Source: Phocoena phocoena (Eukaryota > Chordata > Mammalia > Artiodactyla > Phocoenidae). From it: 64,000 bases of DNA. Of the stretch, positions 1 to 12,303 are shown piece after piece. The stretch is from positions 1,846,501-1,910,500 of the forward strand of contig NW_027077440.1 of assembly GCF_963924675.1 (NCBI RefSeq), read 5' to 3'. The notes below the pieces were generated by a model that searched no databases, had not been told where the DNA came from, and worked only from the letters and a program-made list of their open reading frames with translations. A program made the translations under genes and the position numbers. The first letter of the stretch is position 1; each line of letters begins with the position of its first letter.

Positions 1-828
1 GGCAGAGAAAATGGCGTCAGGCACAGCTGCAGGGGCTCTTGCTGCCTGGAGCGGTGTTTATATTGATCTCAACCCAGGCACACCTGGGGAGGGCTGGCCG
101 GCACGGTCAGGCTTCCCAAGCCAGCCAATAATCACCCCTCAGGGGCTCACAGTTGCTGAAAATGGAACTTGCTGAATTGGCCAGGTCCAAGGAACAGGTG
201 TGGGCTCCTGAGAGTCAGGATAGACAAGGGGCTGCAGCTCTGGCTTGTTTTCTAATTATATTATCTGGCCCATGAGTGGGAGACAACTTCAAGAAAACCC
301 TCTCCTAATGAGAGGAACCCAGGAGTCAGGGAGAGGAGGGGTGGGTGGTGGTTGGAGACAGAGGCCTGGTGCCCCGGGTGCAGTGGAAGTCTCTGGAAGA
401 CCAGGTGGAGGAGGCCGCACAGAGTGATGCCCAGGGTCACAGACCTGTCAGAGCTGCTGTTTGTTAGTTCAAGTCCTGCTCTGAGGTGCTCTGTGTCAGA
501 TCTGAGCGACAGGTGAGCTGGGAGTGCTCTGCAATGAGGGCTATGTGCACGGTTCCTGTGTGCCCAGCCCTGCCAAGGTACCTGCAAGGGTAGCTCTGTA
601 TCCTGGGAGGGGCCTGACCACTGGAGCCCCATGGACTGCAGAGGACCTGCCCAGGGAATCCCATATCCTGGGAGGGGCCTGAACACGAGAGCCCCGTGGG
701 CTGGGGTGGGGGTAGGGTACCTGCCCAGGTGAGCTCCATATCCTGGGATTGGCCTGACCTCGAGAGCCCCATGGGCTGCTGGAGTCCTGGTAAAGGATGT
801 CAGGACAGTCAGTGAAGCCACTGAGGAT
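1..828. other. Unidentified GC-rich head segment, copy A
   Basis: No recognisable family. It holds short open frames on both strands, the longest on the minus strand at 261-821, which partly reads through a short imperfect tandem repeat (592-790) and has no recognisable domain. It continues without a break from the sequence type at 21701-22222, so the two probably form one segment spanning the macro-repeat junction. Confidence 0.6.
592..790. repeat. Imperfect tandem repeat of ~65-72 bp, three units (copy A)
   Basis: Three successive units each contain a 'tatcctggga' block, 'ggcctgac' or 'ggcctgaac', then 'gagccccatggg'-like sequence. The middle unit carries an extra G-rich run. The matching block in copy B is 22814-23012. 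It accounts for the repetitive look of the minus-strand open frames here. Confidence 0.75.
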
Positions 829-1860
829 ATACCTCCAGTAGTTCCTAAATCCTACACCCTGCTGGTCATTCTACCAACCACCAGGACTTGGTATTCTGTA
901 TTAGTCTTCACTGATGCCTTCTTTTGTATTCCATTAGTCCCAGAGTCACAAGAAATTTTGGCTTGTGAGTGACAGGACTCAACATACAATTAAAACAATA
1001 CTTCCAGGCTGTCTTGCCCCAAGGGTTCAAAAATTCCCACACCATCTTTGGGGAAAGCTCAGCTAAAGACCTAAAAGTTCTACCTCTGGAAAAGGAAACA
1101 CTCCTTCAATATTCAGACGACATTCTGATCGCCAGCCCTACTAAGGAGGCCTCAGAACTACCAAGCCAATAAAGGATAGAAGTTGTCCACGAAAAAGCTC
1201 AAGTATCACAGACTACGGTGACCTGCCTGGGCTTCATTCTCACAGAAGGTCGGAGAAGCCCATCCCAGGAAAGGGAAGAAACAATTTACAGCCTTACCCC
1301 TTTCTGAAACTAGAAGACAGCTTAGGGGTTCCTGGGGAAGCCAGGGTTTCCTGCCTCTGGATCCCTAACTACAGTCTACTAGCTGGGCCTCTATATGAAA
1401 CACTGAAAGGAAAAGATGATGATCCTTTTGAATAGAATCCAGAAGTGGCCTTTCAAGAATGGAAAGAGCAGTCAATTCAGACCCTTGCCCTGGAACTCCC
1501 TAATTTAGCTAAACCCTTTGACCTTTACATTCCTGGTGAAAGGTGAATCGCCATTGGAGTATTAGTGCAAAAACTGGGACCACTTGAAATGGAACAATGC
1601 AAGAATGCCATCCAGGTAGGATAAACTATGGTCACCAATGGGCTTGGCCCACCGCCACATCTGGCCAAGATACTGGTGGTATCTGAAAACCTGGAAATCA
1701 GCAGCCCAAAAGGCCACCTCCCTTCTAAGGGAAACGGACCCCACGTGGTGATCCTAACCCCCAACCATGCCCTGAAGTTGCAGGGTTTGCTCCGTGGGCA
1801 CACTGACCTCGATTGAGGAGGCCCTCCAACTCCAACCTCCAGAGAGATAACCGGGGGCAA
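829..1860 (+). pseudogene. Decayed class I endogenous retrovirus pol remnant, copy A
   Basis: Reverse-transcriptase-like sequence on the plus strand. About 829-972 reads as the fingers/palm region up to a stop. After a frame change, 969-1172 continues with an LPQG block and a YSDD form of the YXDD catalytic motif, ending at a stop. Past that, about 1173-1860 has thumb, connection and RNase H-like wording spread over different frames with several stops. It cannot make a protein. The layout and wording fit gammaretrovirus-like (class I) elements. No gag, integrase or env was recognised with confidence. It lies about 1.7 kb left of the satellite array and is duplicated in copy B. Confidence 0.8.
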
Positions 1861-2571
1861 CGGGGCACCATGACGACCCGTGTGACCATCACTTGACCTG
1901 GAGTTTCTCTCATAAAACAACAAGAGTGTGTCCCAAAAGAGTAGACTACTGCTTGCAGTACTTACTGTACCCAGAGGGGAGCTAATAATCTTGGCGGGGG
2001 AACCGTATATCATGCTGTCACCATAGAAAAGCCTACAGACACCCTGATGATGGTGGCCAATAAGACCGGCTGGACTCCTGTTTACTTCCAAAGGCTCTTG
2101 ACTCAGTGACCATCATGATCCTTCATCACCACTGACCCTGGACTGTCTGGGAGCTGAGCGGGCAGGATCCTGACACCTGGTGCTGTTTTTACGTTAATTC
2201 AGGGGCCTAATGGAAGAAAGCGCAGACTGTTGGTCAGAGCATCTAGGCTGGCAGAAACGGTCAGTCAGAGCATCTAGGCTGGCAGAAACGGTCAGCCTAA
2301 GGTGGCCGAACAAATGTGGGGCGGAGTGAAACTGGACCTCACAGCGCCACTGCACATCTCCTTTCTGGACCCTTAAAGGTCATTAGAATCTATAACACTT
2401 CCAATACTGGTGCTCAGGTGGACGAGCAGGGAGGCAGGAGGCCTGGGGACAATCAACGTCACCTGGAGGCTGCTGGGGAGAAGTTCTGACCCTCACCCAC
2501 GGGTATGAAGCCTCCTAACTCAGCACTCAGCAGTTACAGAAGAAGGGTCTGCACCCGCAGCACTCCAAGAA
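1861..2571 (+). other. Probable retroviral 3' remnant, not assignable (copy A)
   Basis: It follows the pol remnant without an obvious boundary and contains no intact frame of note. Part of 1861-2110 may be further decayed retroviral sequence. From about 2150 to 2571 only the 31-bp duplication stands out. Confidence 0.4.
2234..2295. repeat. 31-bp direct tandem duplication, copy A
   Basis: Two adjacent identical 31-bp units (2234-2264 and 2265-2295), each starting 'tcagagcatctaggctgg'. The pair is also in copy B (24456-24517), where the first unit has one substitution, so the duplication predates the macro-duplication. Confidence 0.9.
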
Positions 2572-3064
2572 TGAGGAAAGGGACAAAAGGCAGAAGAGAA
2601 GTTTGTCCCAGGCAAAGCCCCTTAAAAATGCCTGGGAGATAAAAATAGAATCTGGGTAATAAAATAAAGTCTAACCTTTTTTATCCTTTGTGCTTTGTCT
2701 AATTTCAGGTGCTCCTAGTGTCCCGCATACAGAGGTTCCACACCCGGCACTTCAGACCAGATTTCCTAGAGCAGAATGGCTCGATGACACTTCAGCTCCT
2801 GGGACCCAGTTCAGACTCCGTGACATAGAGCCTGAGCTGCAGCCAACCAGGTCCTCGAGAGCTCAGCCCCCTCCCTCCCAGTGACTCTGACAGGATCTCT
2901 ACACAGCAGCCCAGCCCACAGCCCACAGGGTAGCACCTCTCCATTCTCTGATCAAAATATAAAGTTTCCTTTGCTTTTGAACCAAACTCAGTCTCGATCT
3001 ATTGGCTCCAATGACACTGGGCAGGGGGACACTTGTTGGCGTCCACTCTGGAGGATCAGTAACA
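2572..3064 (+). mobile_element. LTR-like segment, copy A (tentative)
   Basis: The segment starts TG and ends CA (about 493 bp), lies downstream of pol in the same orientation, and has two overlapping AATAAA signals at 2658-2668. The exact ends are inferred from the TG...CA rule only. No second LTR, primer-binding site or polypurine tract was found to confirm it. Confidence 0.4.
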
Positions 3065-3384
3065 GAAATTGAGAACATTGTAACTTCAATGAACAGATGT
3101 GTGAGCCAAACTGTAATTATCATAGAACAGTGTATAAGGCTCGGGTAAAATAAGATGTTTCTAACACTTCCATTTGATATTTCCATCACTTTCTTATAAG
3201 CAAGTTCAGTGAAAAGGTTTGTCTTCTTTGTCAGGTCAATATTAGAGAAACAAAGTGATTTCTTTCCAAGGATGTACATCTAATAATCTTGGTTAAAGCT
3301 TCAATCTTGTTTTAAATGCTTTTGCATTGAAAATGATACCTCTCTTTCAGCTCCCCCATTTCTGAGAAGCATAAAATCTTATAA
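3065..3384. other. AT-rich spacer, nothing recognised (copy A)
   Basis: Ordinary AT-rich sequence between the LTR-like segment and the L1 fragment. A minus-strand open frame (2899-3279) crosses it and the LTR-like segment but shows no domain. Confidence 0.5.
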
Positions 3385-3570
3385 TTTATTATTACCAAAG
3401 GGAAATGGTAGGAGGAGGGATAAATTAACAGTTTGGGATTAACACATACACACTGCTATGTATGAAATCATCAGCAAGGAACTACTGTATAGCACAGGGA
3501 ACTACACTCAATATTTTGCAATAACCTATAAGGGGAAATGATCTGAAAAAGAACAGATATTTTTATTGAC
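3385..3570 (+). mobile_element. L1 3'UTR fragment at left edge of array, copy A
   Basis: Matches the cetartiodactyl L1 3'UTR pattern: an 'accaaagggaaatgg' block, 'gtttgggattaacacatac', 'tactgtatagcacaggg', then 'ctgaaaaagaa'. It is less diverged than the L1 halves inside the satellite monomers and ends about 40 bp before the first recognisable monomer, in the same orientation as their L1 halves. Confidence 0.8.
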
Positions 3571-3610
3571 ATCATCCATCAATGACAGTAAAAATGGAAT
3601 AAAGGGAAGA

Positions 3611-5308
3611 CAGTGGTGAGTGCTTCTGACCCTGAAGACTTCAATCATCTAAAGTTTGGACTCTGCCTACTTCCCAAGGCCCTTAATGAACATATGTGTA
3701 GCCGTAGCTTAAAAAATTCCCCAGTTTGGGTTGCGGAGAGACACTGATATTTAAAATCCCCTGGTGTTCTCCTCACATGAATGGGACCCTTCCTACACCT
3801 AAAACATGCCTGTCACACCCAGAGGATGGTATACCGTCTGATCGGGAAAAGTTTGGAAAAGGCATCTCATCTCCTCATCTCTTGGTGCTAGGGTTCACCA
3901 CTCCAGCGTCTTTACTAACAGTCTCCCCACTTGGAGATGTCAGCACTGTCAACATCCTGTTGCATACAGTTTGGAATTTGTCCAGAGGATGAAGCAGAAG
4001 GAGGAGGAACAATGAGAGACAAGTCCTAGGTGTTCGGACAGGCACATGCCACTCTAATTTCCAATCAGGAAGACGAATTGACCAAAGGCTAGGGTTGCCC
4101 ATGGAAACAGAATAGGGCTTGAGGAATCCTGATGCTTTGTGGCCAGTTCCCATAAACACAAGTTGGAAAATGGAACTCAGGGGCACTAAAATTCACGAAA
4201 CTGCAGAATTGAAAATATCTATCACTGAAAAATGTCTTGAGGAAAGTCAGAGAAAAGGACTTGTAAGCAACGGAGAATGGCAGGAAAGGGATTGGAAGAG
4301 GTAGAAAGGACTCGCCATTAAGCACAAGAAAAGGGGCTGAACATTGCCAACATTGCAGTTGGCCAAAAAGGGTGTATGCGTCTTTTTCTGTATATATTCA
4401 AGAAAAGGGCATACACTTTTTTAGCCAACCAAACAGGTGGGCACTGGAAATCAATACTACAAAACATATCACTTTGCATCAGTCAGAAGAGCCGTCCTCA
4501 TAAAGTGTAAACACCAGAATTGCAGGACAGGGCAAGGAGAAAAGGGAGCCCTGTGAGTCTTATAGTGGAAATGTATATTGCCAACGGTCACTCTGGATAC
4601 GTCTATTGTGTTTACTAAAGCATCTAAAAAATGAGCTACCGAGCACAGGGCACTTGCACTCATGGACGTATATCTTGGGAAAAACAAAAATCGAGAGGAC
4701 ACAGGCACCCCAATGTTTACCACCTCTCTGTTTAAAAGATCCTCGACTAGGATATAACTTAAATGTATCTGCAGAGAAAAAACGGACAGAGATGTGGTGC
4801 TTATGTAGAGTGGAAAATTACTCAGCCTGGAAATCAATGAAATACGGCCAGTTATAACAACTCCAGAGGAGTTACGTGTGATCATTCGAAGTCACATAAT
4901 TCAAAAAGAAAAAGACATAAGATATCACTAATACATGGAATGTTAACATGGCTACACATGAACTGAATTACAAAAGAGAAGAGGGTTTCAAATTAAGAAA
5001 ACCAACTTATGCTTCCTTAAGGGGAAAGGTGAGTTGGGGTGCTGCATAAAACCAGAGATTGAAATTAGCACAGATACCATTGCATAAGCCAAATATGTAA
5101 TAGTCAAGACCTACTCCTTGCTCAACGAAATGGACTCAACACGCCATATCCAATGCCTAAGAATATACCGGATTAGTAAGAATCTTAAAACCCATGGACT
5201 TATATGTCTCCGTAAGAGAATCAAGCGCGTGTACAGCGGCATATACGAAGCAGTGAAAATCCGATAAATCCCATTATTAAAATAAATTTCAGAAACAAAA
5301 CACAATGA
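3611..5308 (+). repeat. Satellite monomer A1 (diverged left-edge monomer)
   Basis: Most diverged full monomer, about 1.70 kb. Order is as in other monomers, but its palindrome (about 4360-4431) has decayed and its L1 half (about 4440-5300) is closer to L1 than in interior monomers. Orthologous to B1. Confidence 0.85.
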
Positions 5309-7055
5309 CAGTGAAATAGGTAGCAATTCTTAAAGAATTCCCTCAGGGCATGTGATGCAACCTGGATTTACCACATCTACACCCAGAGCTGGTTGAGACA
5401 TAAGGCTGGACACTTCAGGCTGATAGCATTGGTGAGTTTCGGTGAACAAATGCAGATCCTATGAAGTCATACTGCATGGTACCCATTCCAAGGGTCTCAA
5501 CTCTCCAGGTTCAAGGGATTCTTTCTTCAGCTAAAACATGCGTGGGAAACGCCGAGTATGGTCTACCGTGTGGTTAGGAAACGATTTAAAATGCATCTCA
5601 GTTTTCGTATCCTGGTCCTCGGGTTCACCATTCCAGACGGTTTACTAACACTCTCCCCGCTTGGAGAGTCAGTGCCTTTAACCTCCTGTTTGGCACAGCT
5701 TGCAATTTCTGCGCAAGATGAACAGGAATAGGGAGAACCAATGAGAGACTAGCTATAGGTGTCTGCAGGGGCAAATGTAAGGCTCATTTCCCACCAGGAA
5801 GAGGAATTAAGCAAAGGCTCAGTGTGCCCTGCCTGAAACAGATTAGGGCCTGAAGCAATCCTGCGGTTTTGTGCCCAGCTCAAAAGAAAGCGAGTTGAAG
5901 AAAGGAGCTCAGGGGCACTGTAATTCACAAACCTGCAGAGTTATAAATGACAGCTATCCTCCAAAAATATATTGAAGTAAGCCTGCGAAGGGGACTTGAA
6001 AGCGGGGCAGAATTTCAGGAAAACGATTGCAGGGGGTAGACTGGAATTGCCCAGAAAGCATAGGAAAAGAGGCAGAACGTCGACAATGGTGCACTTGGCC
6101 AAAAAGTGCTTATGCATTTTTTCCTGAATATATTCAGGAAAAAACGCATATGCCCTTTTTCGCAAACCAAGCAAGCCTGTAAAGGAAATCTGCACTACAA
6201 TGAAGTCTAACTGCCCCCTGGGCAAAAGCGCCATCTGAAAAAAGTGTAAAATCAAGAAAGGTAGGACAGGATACGGAGAACAAGGAGCCTTTTTATGCTG
6301 ATTGGTAGGATGTAAATTGCCAACAGCCACCCTGGAGAAGTGTATGGTGTTTCCTGAAACCCATAAGAAACAAAGCAACACAGCCTATGGCACTTCCACT
6401 TATGGTCCCAAAGATTACGGAAATTAAAATCAAAAACAGACAGCCACCCCAATGTTTGGGACGGCTGTGTTCACAAGAAGCTCGTCTACAATACCAGGTA
6501 AATATCCCAGAAAGCAAAAAATGGATAAAGAAGTTGTGGCACGTACGTACAATGCAATATCACTCAGCAATGAAATCTGTGTCATCAGGCACGTAGCGGC
6601 ATAGTGAGTGGATGCAGATACGGTGATTCTACGTGAACTACGTCACACAGAAAAAGAAACATCATAAGATATCACTAATACACGGAATGTAAACTTGACT
6701 ACACATGAACTGAATTACAAAACAGAACAGGGTCTCAAATTTAGAAAACCAACTCGTGCTTGCTTATGGGGAAAGGTGCGTTGGGGTGCTGTATAAAACC
6801 AGAGACTGAAATTAGCACAGATAACATTCCATAAGCCAAATATGTAATAGATAAGACCTACTCCTTGCTCAACGAAATGGACTCAACACCACATATTCAA
6901 CGCCTAGGAATATACCTGACTAGGAAGAATCTTAAAACCCATGGATTTATATGTCTCCGTAAGAGAATCAAGCGTGTGTACAGCGGCCAAAACGCAGCAG
7001 TGAAAATCCAATAAATCCCATTATCAAAATAAATTTCAAAAACAAAACGCAAAGA
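5309..7055 (+). repeat. Satellite monomer A2
   Basis: Palindrome 6095-6166 with changes in both arms. Collinear with B2 up to about position 6590; after that the two arrays are no longer in register. Confidence 0.9.
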
Positions 7056-8805
7056 CAGTGAAATAGAGAGAAATTCTTAAATAATTCACTCAGGGCATGT
7101 GATGCAACCGGGATTTACCAAAACTACACCCAGAGCTGGTTGTGACATAAGGCTGGACACTTCAGGCTGATAGCATTGGTGAGTTTCAGTGAGCAAATGC
7201 AGACCCTTTGAAGTCATACTGCATGGTACCCATTCCATGGGTCCCAACTCTCCAGGTTCAAAGGATTCTTCCTCTGGCTAAAACATGGATGAGAAACCTA
7301 GAGTATCGTCCACCGTGTGATTGGGAAACAATTTAAAATGCATCTCAGTTTTTGTATCCTTGTCCTCGGGTTCACCATTCCAGATGCTTTACTAACAATC
7401 TCCCCGCTTGGAGAGTCAGTGCCTTTAACCTCGTATTTGGCACAGCTTGCAATTTCTGTGCAAGATGAACAGGAATAGGAGAAGCAATGAGAGACTAGAT
7501 GTAGGTGTCTGCACGGGCAAATGTAACGCTCATTTCCCACCACGAAGAGGAATTAACCAAAGGCTCAGCGTGCCCTGCCGGAAACAGATTAGGGCCTGAA
7601 GCAATCCTGCGGTTTTGGGCCCAGCTCACAAGAAATCGAGTTGAAGAAAGGAGCTCAGGGGCACTGTAATTCACAAACCTGCAGAGTTATAAATGACAGC
7701 TTTCCTCCAAAAATATATTGAAGTAAGCCTGTGAAGGGGAATGGAAATCGGGGCAGAATTTCAGGAAAACTATTGCAGGGGGTAGACTGGAATTGCCTTG
7801 AAAGCATAGGAAAAGAGGCAAAACGTCGACAATGATGCACTTGGCCAAAAAGGGCGTATGCGTTTTTTCCTGAATATATTCAGGAAAAAACGCATACGCC
7901 CTTATTGGCCAACCAAGCAAGCCTGTAAAGGAAATCTGCACTACAATGAAATCTCACTGCCCACCCCCCGGGAAAAAGAGCCATCTGAAAAAAGTGTAAA
8001 ATCCAGAAAGGTAGGACAGGATATGGAGAACAGGGAGCCTTGTTATGCTGATTGGCAGGATGTAAATTGTGAACAGCCACCCTGGAGAAGTGTATGGTGT
8101 TTCCTGAAACACATAAGAAATAAAGCAACACAGCCTATGGCAATTGCACTGATGGTCCTATTGCTTAGGGAAATTAAAATCAAAAACAGAGAGCCACCCC
8201 AAAATTTGGGACGGCTGTGTTCCCAAGAAGCTCGTCTACAGTACCAGGTAAATATCCCAGAAAGCAAAAAATGGATAAAGAAGTTGTGGCACGTACGTGC
8301 AATGCAATATCACTCAGCAATGAAATCTGTGTCATCAGGCCCGTAGCGGCATAGTGAGTGGATGCAGGTTCGGTGATTCTACGTGAACTACGTCACACAG
8401 AAAAAGAAACATCATAAGATATCACTAATACACGGAATGTAAGCTTGACTACACATGAACTGAATTACAAAACAGAACAGGGTCTCAAATTTAGAAAACC
8501 AACTAGTGCTTGCTTATGGGGAAAGGTGCGTTGGGGTGCTGCATAAAACCAGAGACTGATATTAGCACCGATAACTTTCCATAAGTCAAATATGTAATAG
8601 ACAAGACCTACTCCTTGCTCAACGAAATGGACCCAACACCACATATTCAACGCCTAGGAATATACCTGACTAGGAAGAATCTTAAAACCCATGGATATAT
8701 ATGTCTCCGTAAGAGAATCAAGCATGTGTACAGCGGCGGAAACGCAGCAGTGAAAATCTGATAAATCCCATTATCAAAATAAATTTCGAAAACAAAACAC
8801 AAAGA
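7056..8805 (+). repeat. Satellite monomer A3
   Basis: Palindrome 7841-7912 with one mismatch in the right arm. Carries the rare 'attgtgaacagcc' variant near 8056, seen otherwise only in B11 and B12. Confidence 0.92.
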
Positions 8806-10556
8806 CAGTGAAATAGAGAGCAATTCTTAAATAATTCACTCAGGGCATGTGATGCAACCGCGATTGACCACATCTACACCCAGAGCTGGTTGAGACATAA
8901 GGCTGGACACTTCAGGCTGATAGCATTGGTGAGTTTCGCTGAGCAAATGCAGACCCTTTGAAGTCATACTGCATGGTACCCATTCCATGGGTCCCAACAC
9001 TGCAGGTTCAAGGGATTCTTCCTCCAGCTAAAACATGCATGGGAAACCCAGAGTATCGTCCACCGTGTGATTGGGAAACGATTTAAAATGCATCTCAGTT
9101 TTCGTATCCTGGTCCTCGGGTTCACCATTCCAGATGCTTTACTAACACTCTCCCCGCTTGGAGAGTCAGTGCCTTTAACCTCCTGTTTGGCACAGCTTGC
9201 AATTTCTGCACAAGATGAACAGGAATAGGGAGAACCAATGAGAGACTAGCTATAGGTGTCTGCACGGGCAAATGTAAGGCTCATTTCCCACCAGGAAGAG
9301 GAATTAACCAAAGGCTCAGCGTGCCCTGCTGGAAACAGATTAGGGCCTGAAGCAATCCTGTGGTTTTGTGCCCAGCTCACAAGAAAGCGAGTTGAAGAAA
9401 GGAGCTCAGGGGCACTGTAATTCACAAAACTGCAGAGTTATAAATGACAGCTATCCTCCAAAAATATATTGAAGTAAGCCTGCGAAGGGGACTTGAAAGC
9501 GGGTCAGAATTTCAGGAAAACGATTGCAGGGGGTAGACTGTAATTGCCCAGAAAGCATAGGAAAAGAGGCAGAACGTCGACAATGGTGCACTTGGCCAAA
9601 AAGTGCGTATTCATTTTATCCTGAATATATTCAGGAAAAAACGCATACGCCCTTTTTCGCAAACCAAGCAAGCCTGTAAAGGAAATCTGCACTAAAATGA
9701 AATCTCACTGCCCCCCCCCCGGGCAAAAGGGCCATATGAAAAAAGTGTAAAATCCAGAAAGGTAGGACAGGATATGGAGAACAGGGAGCCTTGTTATGCT
9801 GATTGGCAGGATGTAAATTGCCAACAGCAACCCTGGAAAACTGTATGGTGTTTCCTGAAACCCATAAGAAACAAAGCAAAACAGCCTATGGCACTTCCAC
9901 TTATGGTCCCAAAGATTATGGAAATTAAAATCAGAATCAGAAAGCCACCCCAATGTTTGGGACGGCTGTGTTCACAAGAAGCTCGTATACAGTACCAGGT
10001 ATATATCCCAGAAAGCAAAAAATGGATAAAGAAGTAGTGGCACGTACGTGCAATGCAATATCACACAGCAATGAAATCTGTGTCATCAGGCCCGTAGCGG
10101 CATAGTGAGTGGATGCAGGTACGGTGATTCTACGTGAACTACGTCACACAGAAAAAGAAACATCATAAGATATCACTAATACACGGAATGTAAACTTGAC
10201 TACACATGAACTGAATTACAAAACAGAACAGGGTCACAAATTTAGAAAACCAACTAGTGCTTGCTTATGGGGAAAGGTGCGTTGGGGAGCTGCATGAAAG
10301 CAGAGACTAAAATTAGCACAGATAACATTCCATAAGCCAAATATATAATAGACAAGACCTACTCCTTGCTCAACGAAATGGACTCAACACCACATATTCA
10401 ACGCCTAGGAATATACCTGAATAGGAAGAATCTTAAAACCCATGGATATATATGTCTCTGTAAGAGAATCAAGCATGTGTACTGCGACCGAAACGCAGCA
10501 GTGAAAATCCGATAAATCCCATTATCAAAATAAATTTCAAAAACAAAACTCAAAGA
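8806..10556 (+). repeat. Satellite monomer A4
   Basis: Palindrome 9592-9663 with several mismatches, mainly in the left arm. A run of ten or so C residues near 9711-9720 is longer than in most monomers. Confidence 0.92.
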
Positions 10557-12303
10557 CAGTGAAATAGAGAGCAATTCTTAAATAATTCACTCAGGGCATG
10601 TGATGCAACCGGGATTTACAACAACTACACCCAGAGCTGGTTGAGACATAAGGCTGGACTCTTCAGGCTGATAGCATTGGTGAGTTTCGGTGAGCAAATG
10701 CAGACCCTTTGAAGTCATACTGCATGGTACCCATTCCATGGGTCCCAACTCTCCAGGTTCAAGGGATTCTTCCTCCAGCTAAAACATGCATGGGAAACCC
10801 AGAGAATCGTCGACCGTGTGATTGGGAAACGATTTAAAATGCATCTCAGTTTTCGTATCCTGGTCCTCGGGTTCACCATTCCAGATGCTTTACTAACACT
10901 CTCCCCGCTTGGAGAGTCACTGCCTTTAACCTCCTATTTGGCACAGCTTGCAATTTCTGTGCAAGATGAACAGGAATAGGGAGAACCAATGAGAGACTAG
11001 CTGTAGGTGTCTGCACGGGCAAATGTAACGCTCATTGCCCACCAGGAAGAGGAATTAAACAAAGGCTCAGTGTGCCCTGCCGGAAACAGATTAGGGCCTG
11101 AAGCAATACTGCGGTTTTGTGCCCAGCTCACAAGAAAGCGAGTTGAAGAAAGGAGCTCAGGGGCACTGTAATTCACAAACCGGCAGAGTTATAAATGACA
11201 GCTAACTTCCAAAAGTATATTGAAGTAAACCTGCGAAGGGGACTTGAAAGCGGGTCAGAATTTCAGGAAAACGATTGCAGGGGGAAGACAGGAATTGCCC
11301 TGAAAGCATAGGAAAAGAGGCAGAACTTCGACAATGATGCACTTGGCCAAAAAGGGCGTATGCGTTTTTTCCTGAATATATTCAGGAAAAAACGCATACG
11401 CCCTTTTTGGCCAACCAAGCTAGCCTGTAAAGGAAATCTGCACTACAATGAAATCTCACTGTCCCCTGGGCAAAAGGGCATTCTGAAAAAAGTGTAAAAT
11501 CCAGAAAGGTAGGACAGGATATGGAGAACAGGGAGCCTTGTTATGCTGATTGTCAGGATGTAAATTGCCAACAGCCACCCTGGAGAAGTGTATGGTGTTT
11601 CCTGAAACAGGTAAGAAACAAAGCAACACAGCCTATGGCAATTCCACTTATGGTCCTATAGCTTACGGAAATTAAAATCAAAAACAGACAGCCACCCCAA
11701 TATTTGGGATGGCTGTGTTCACAAGAAGCTCGTCTACAGTATCAGGTAAATATCCCAGAGAGCAAAAAATGGATAAAGAAGTTGTGGCACGTACGTACAA
11801 TGCAATATCACTCAGCAATGAAATCTGTGTCATCAGGCCCGTAGCGGCATAGTGACTGGATGCAGGTACGGTGATTCTACGTGAACTACGTCACACAGAA
11901 AAAGAAACATCATAAGATATCACTAATACACGGAATGTAAACTTGACTACACATGAACTGAATTACAAAACAGAACAGGGTCTCAAATTTAGAAAACCAA
12001 CTAGTGCTTGCTTATGGGGAAAGGTGCGTTGGGGTGCTGCATAAAACCAGAGACTGAAATTAGCACAGATAACTTTCCATAAGCCAAATATGTAATAGAC
12101 AAGACCTACCCTTTGCTCAACGAAATGGACCCAACACCACATATTCAACGCCTAGGAATATACCTGACTAGGAAGAATCTTAAAACCCATGGATATATAT
12201 GTTTCCGTAAGAGAATCAAGCGTGTGTACAGCGGCCGAAACGCAGCAGTGAAAATCCGATAAATCCCATTATCAAAATAAATTTCGAAAACAAAACACAA
12301 AGA
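10557..12303 (+). repeat. Satellite monomer A5
   Basis: Length 1,747 bp. Palindrome 11343-11414 is a perfect 72-bp inverted repeat with no spacer. Confidence 0.94.

Noticed and set aside
261..821. A 186-codon minus-strand frame in the head as a protein gene
   Set aside because: It runs through an imperfect tandem repeat and GC-rich DNA, has no recognised domain, and overlaps other equally open frames. Its conservation in copy B reflects recent duplication only.
7858..8346. A 162-codon plus-strand frame in monomer A3 (and 161 codons in B11)
   Set aside because: Its C-terminal part is the L1 ORF2 end and its start lies inside the palindrome. It is open only in some monomers, so it is a chance remnant rather than a gene.
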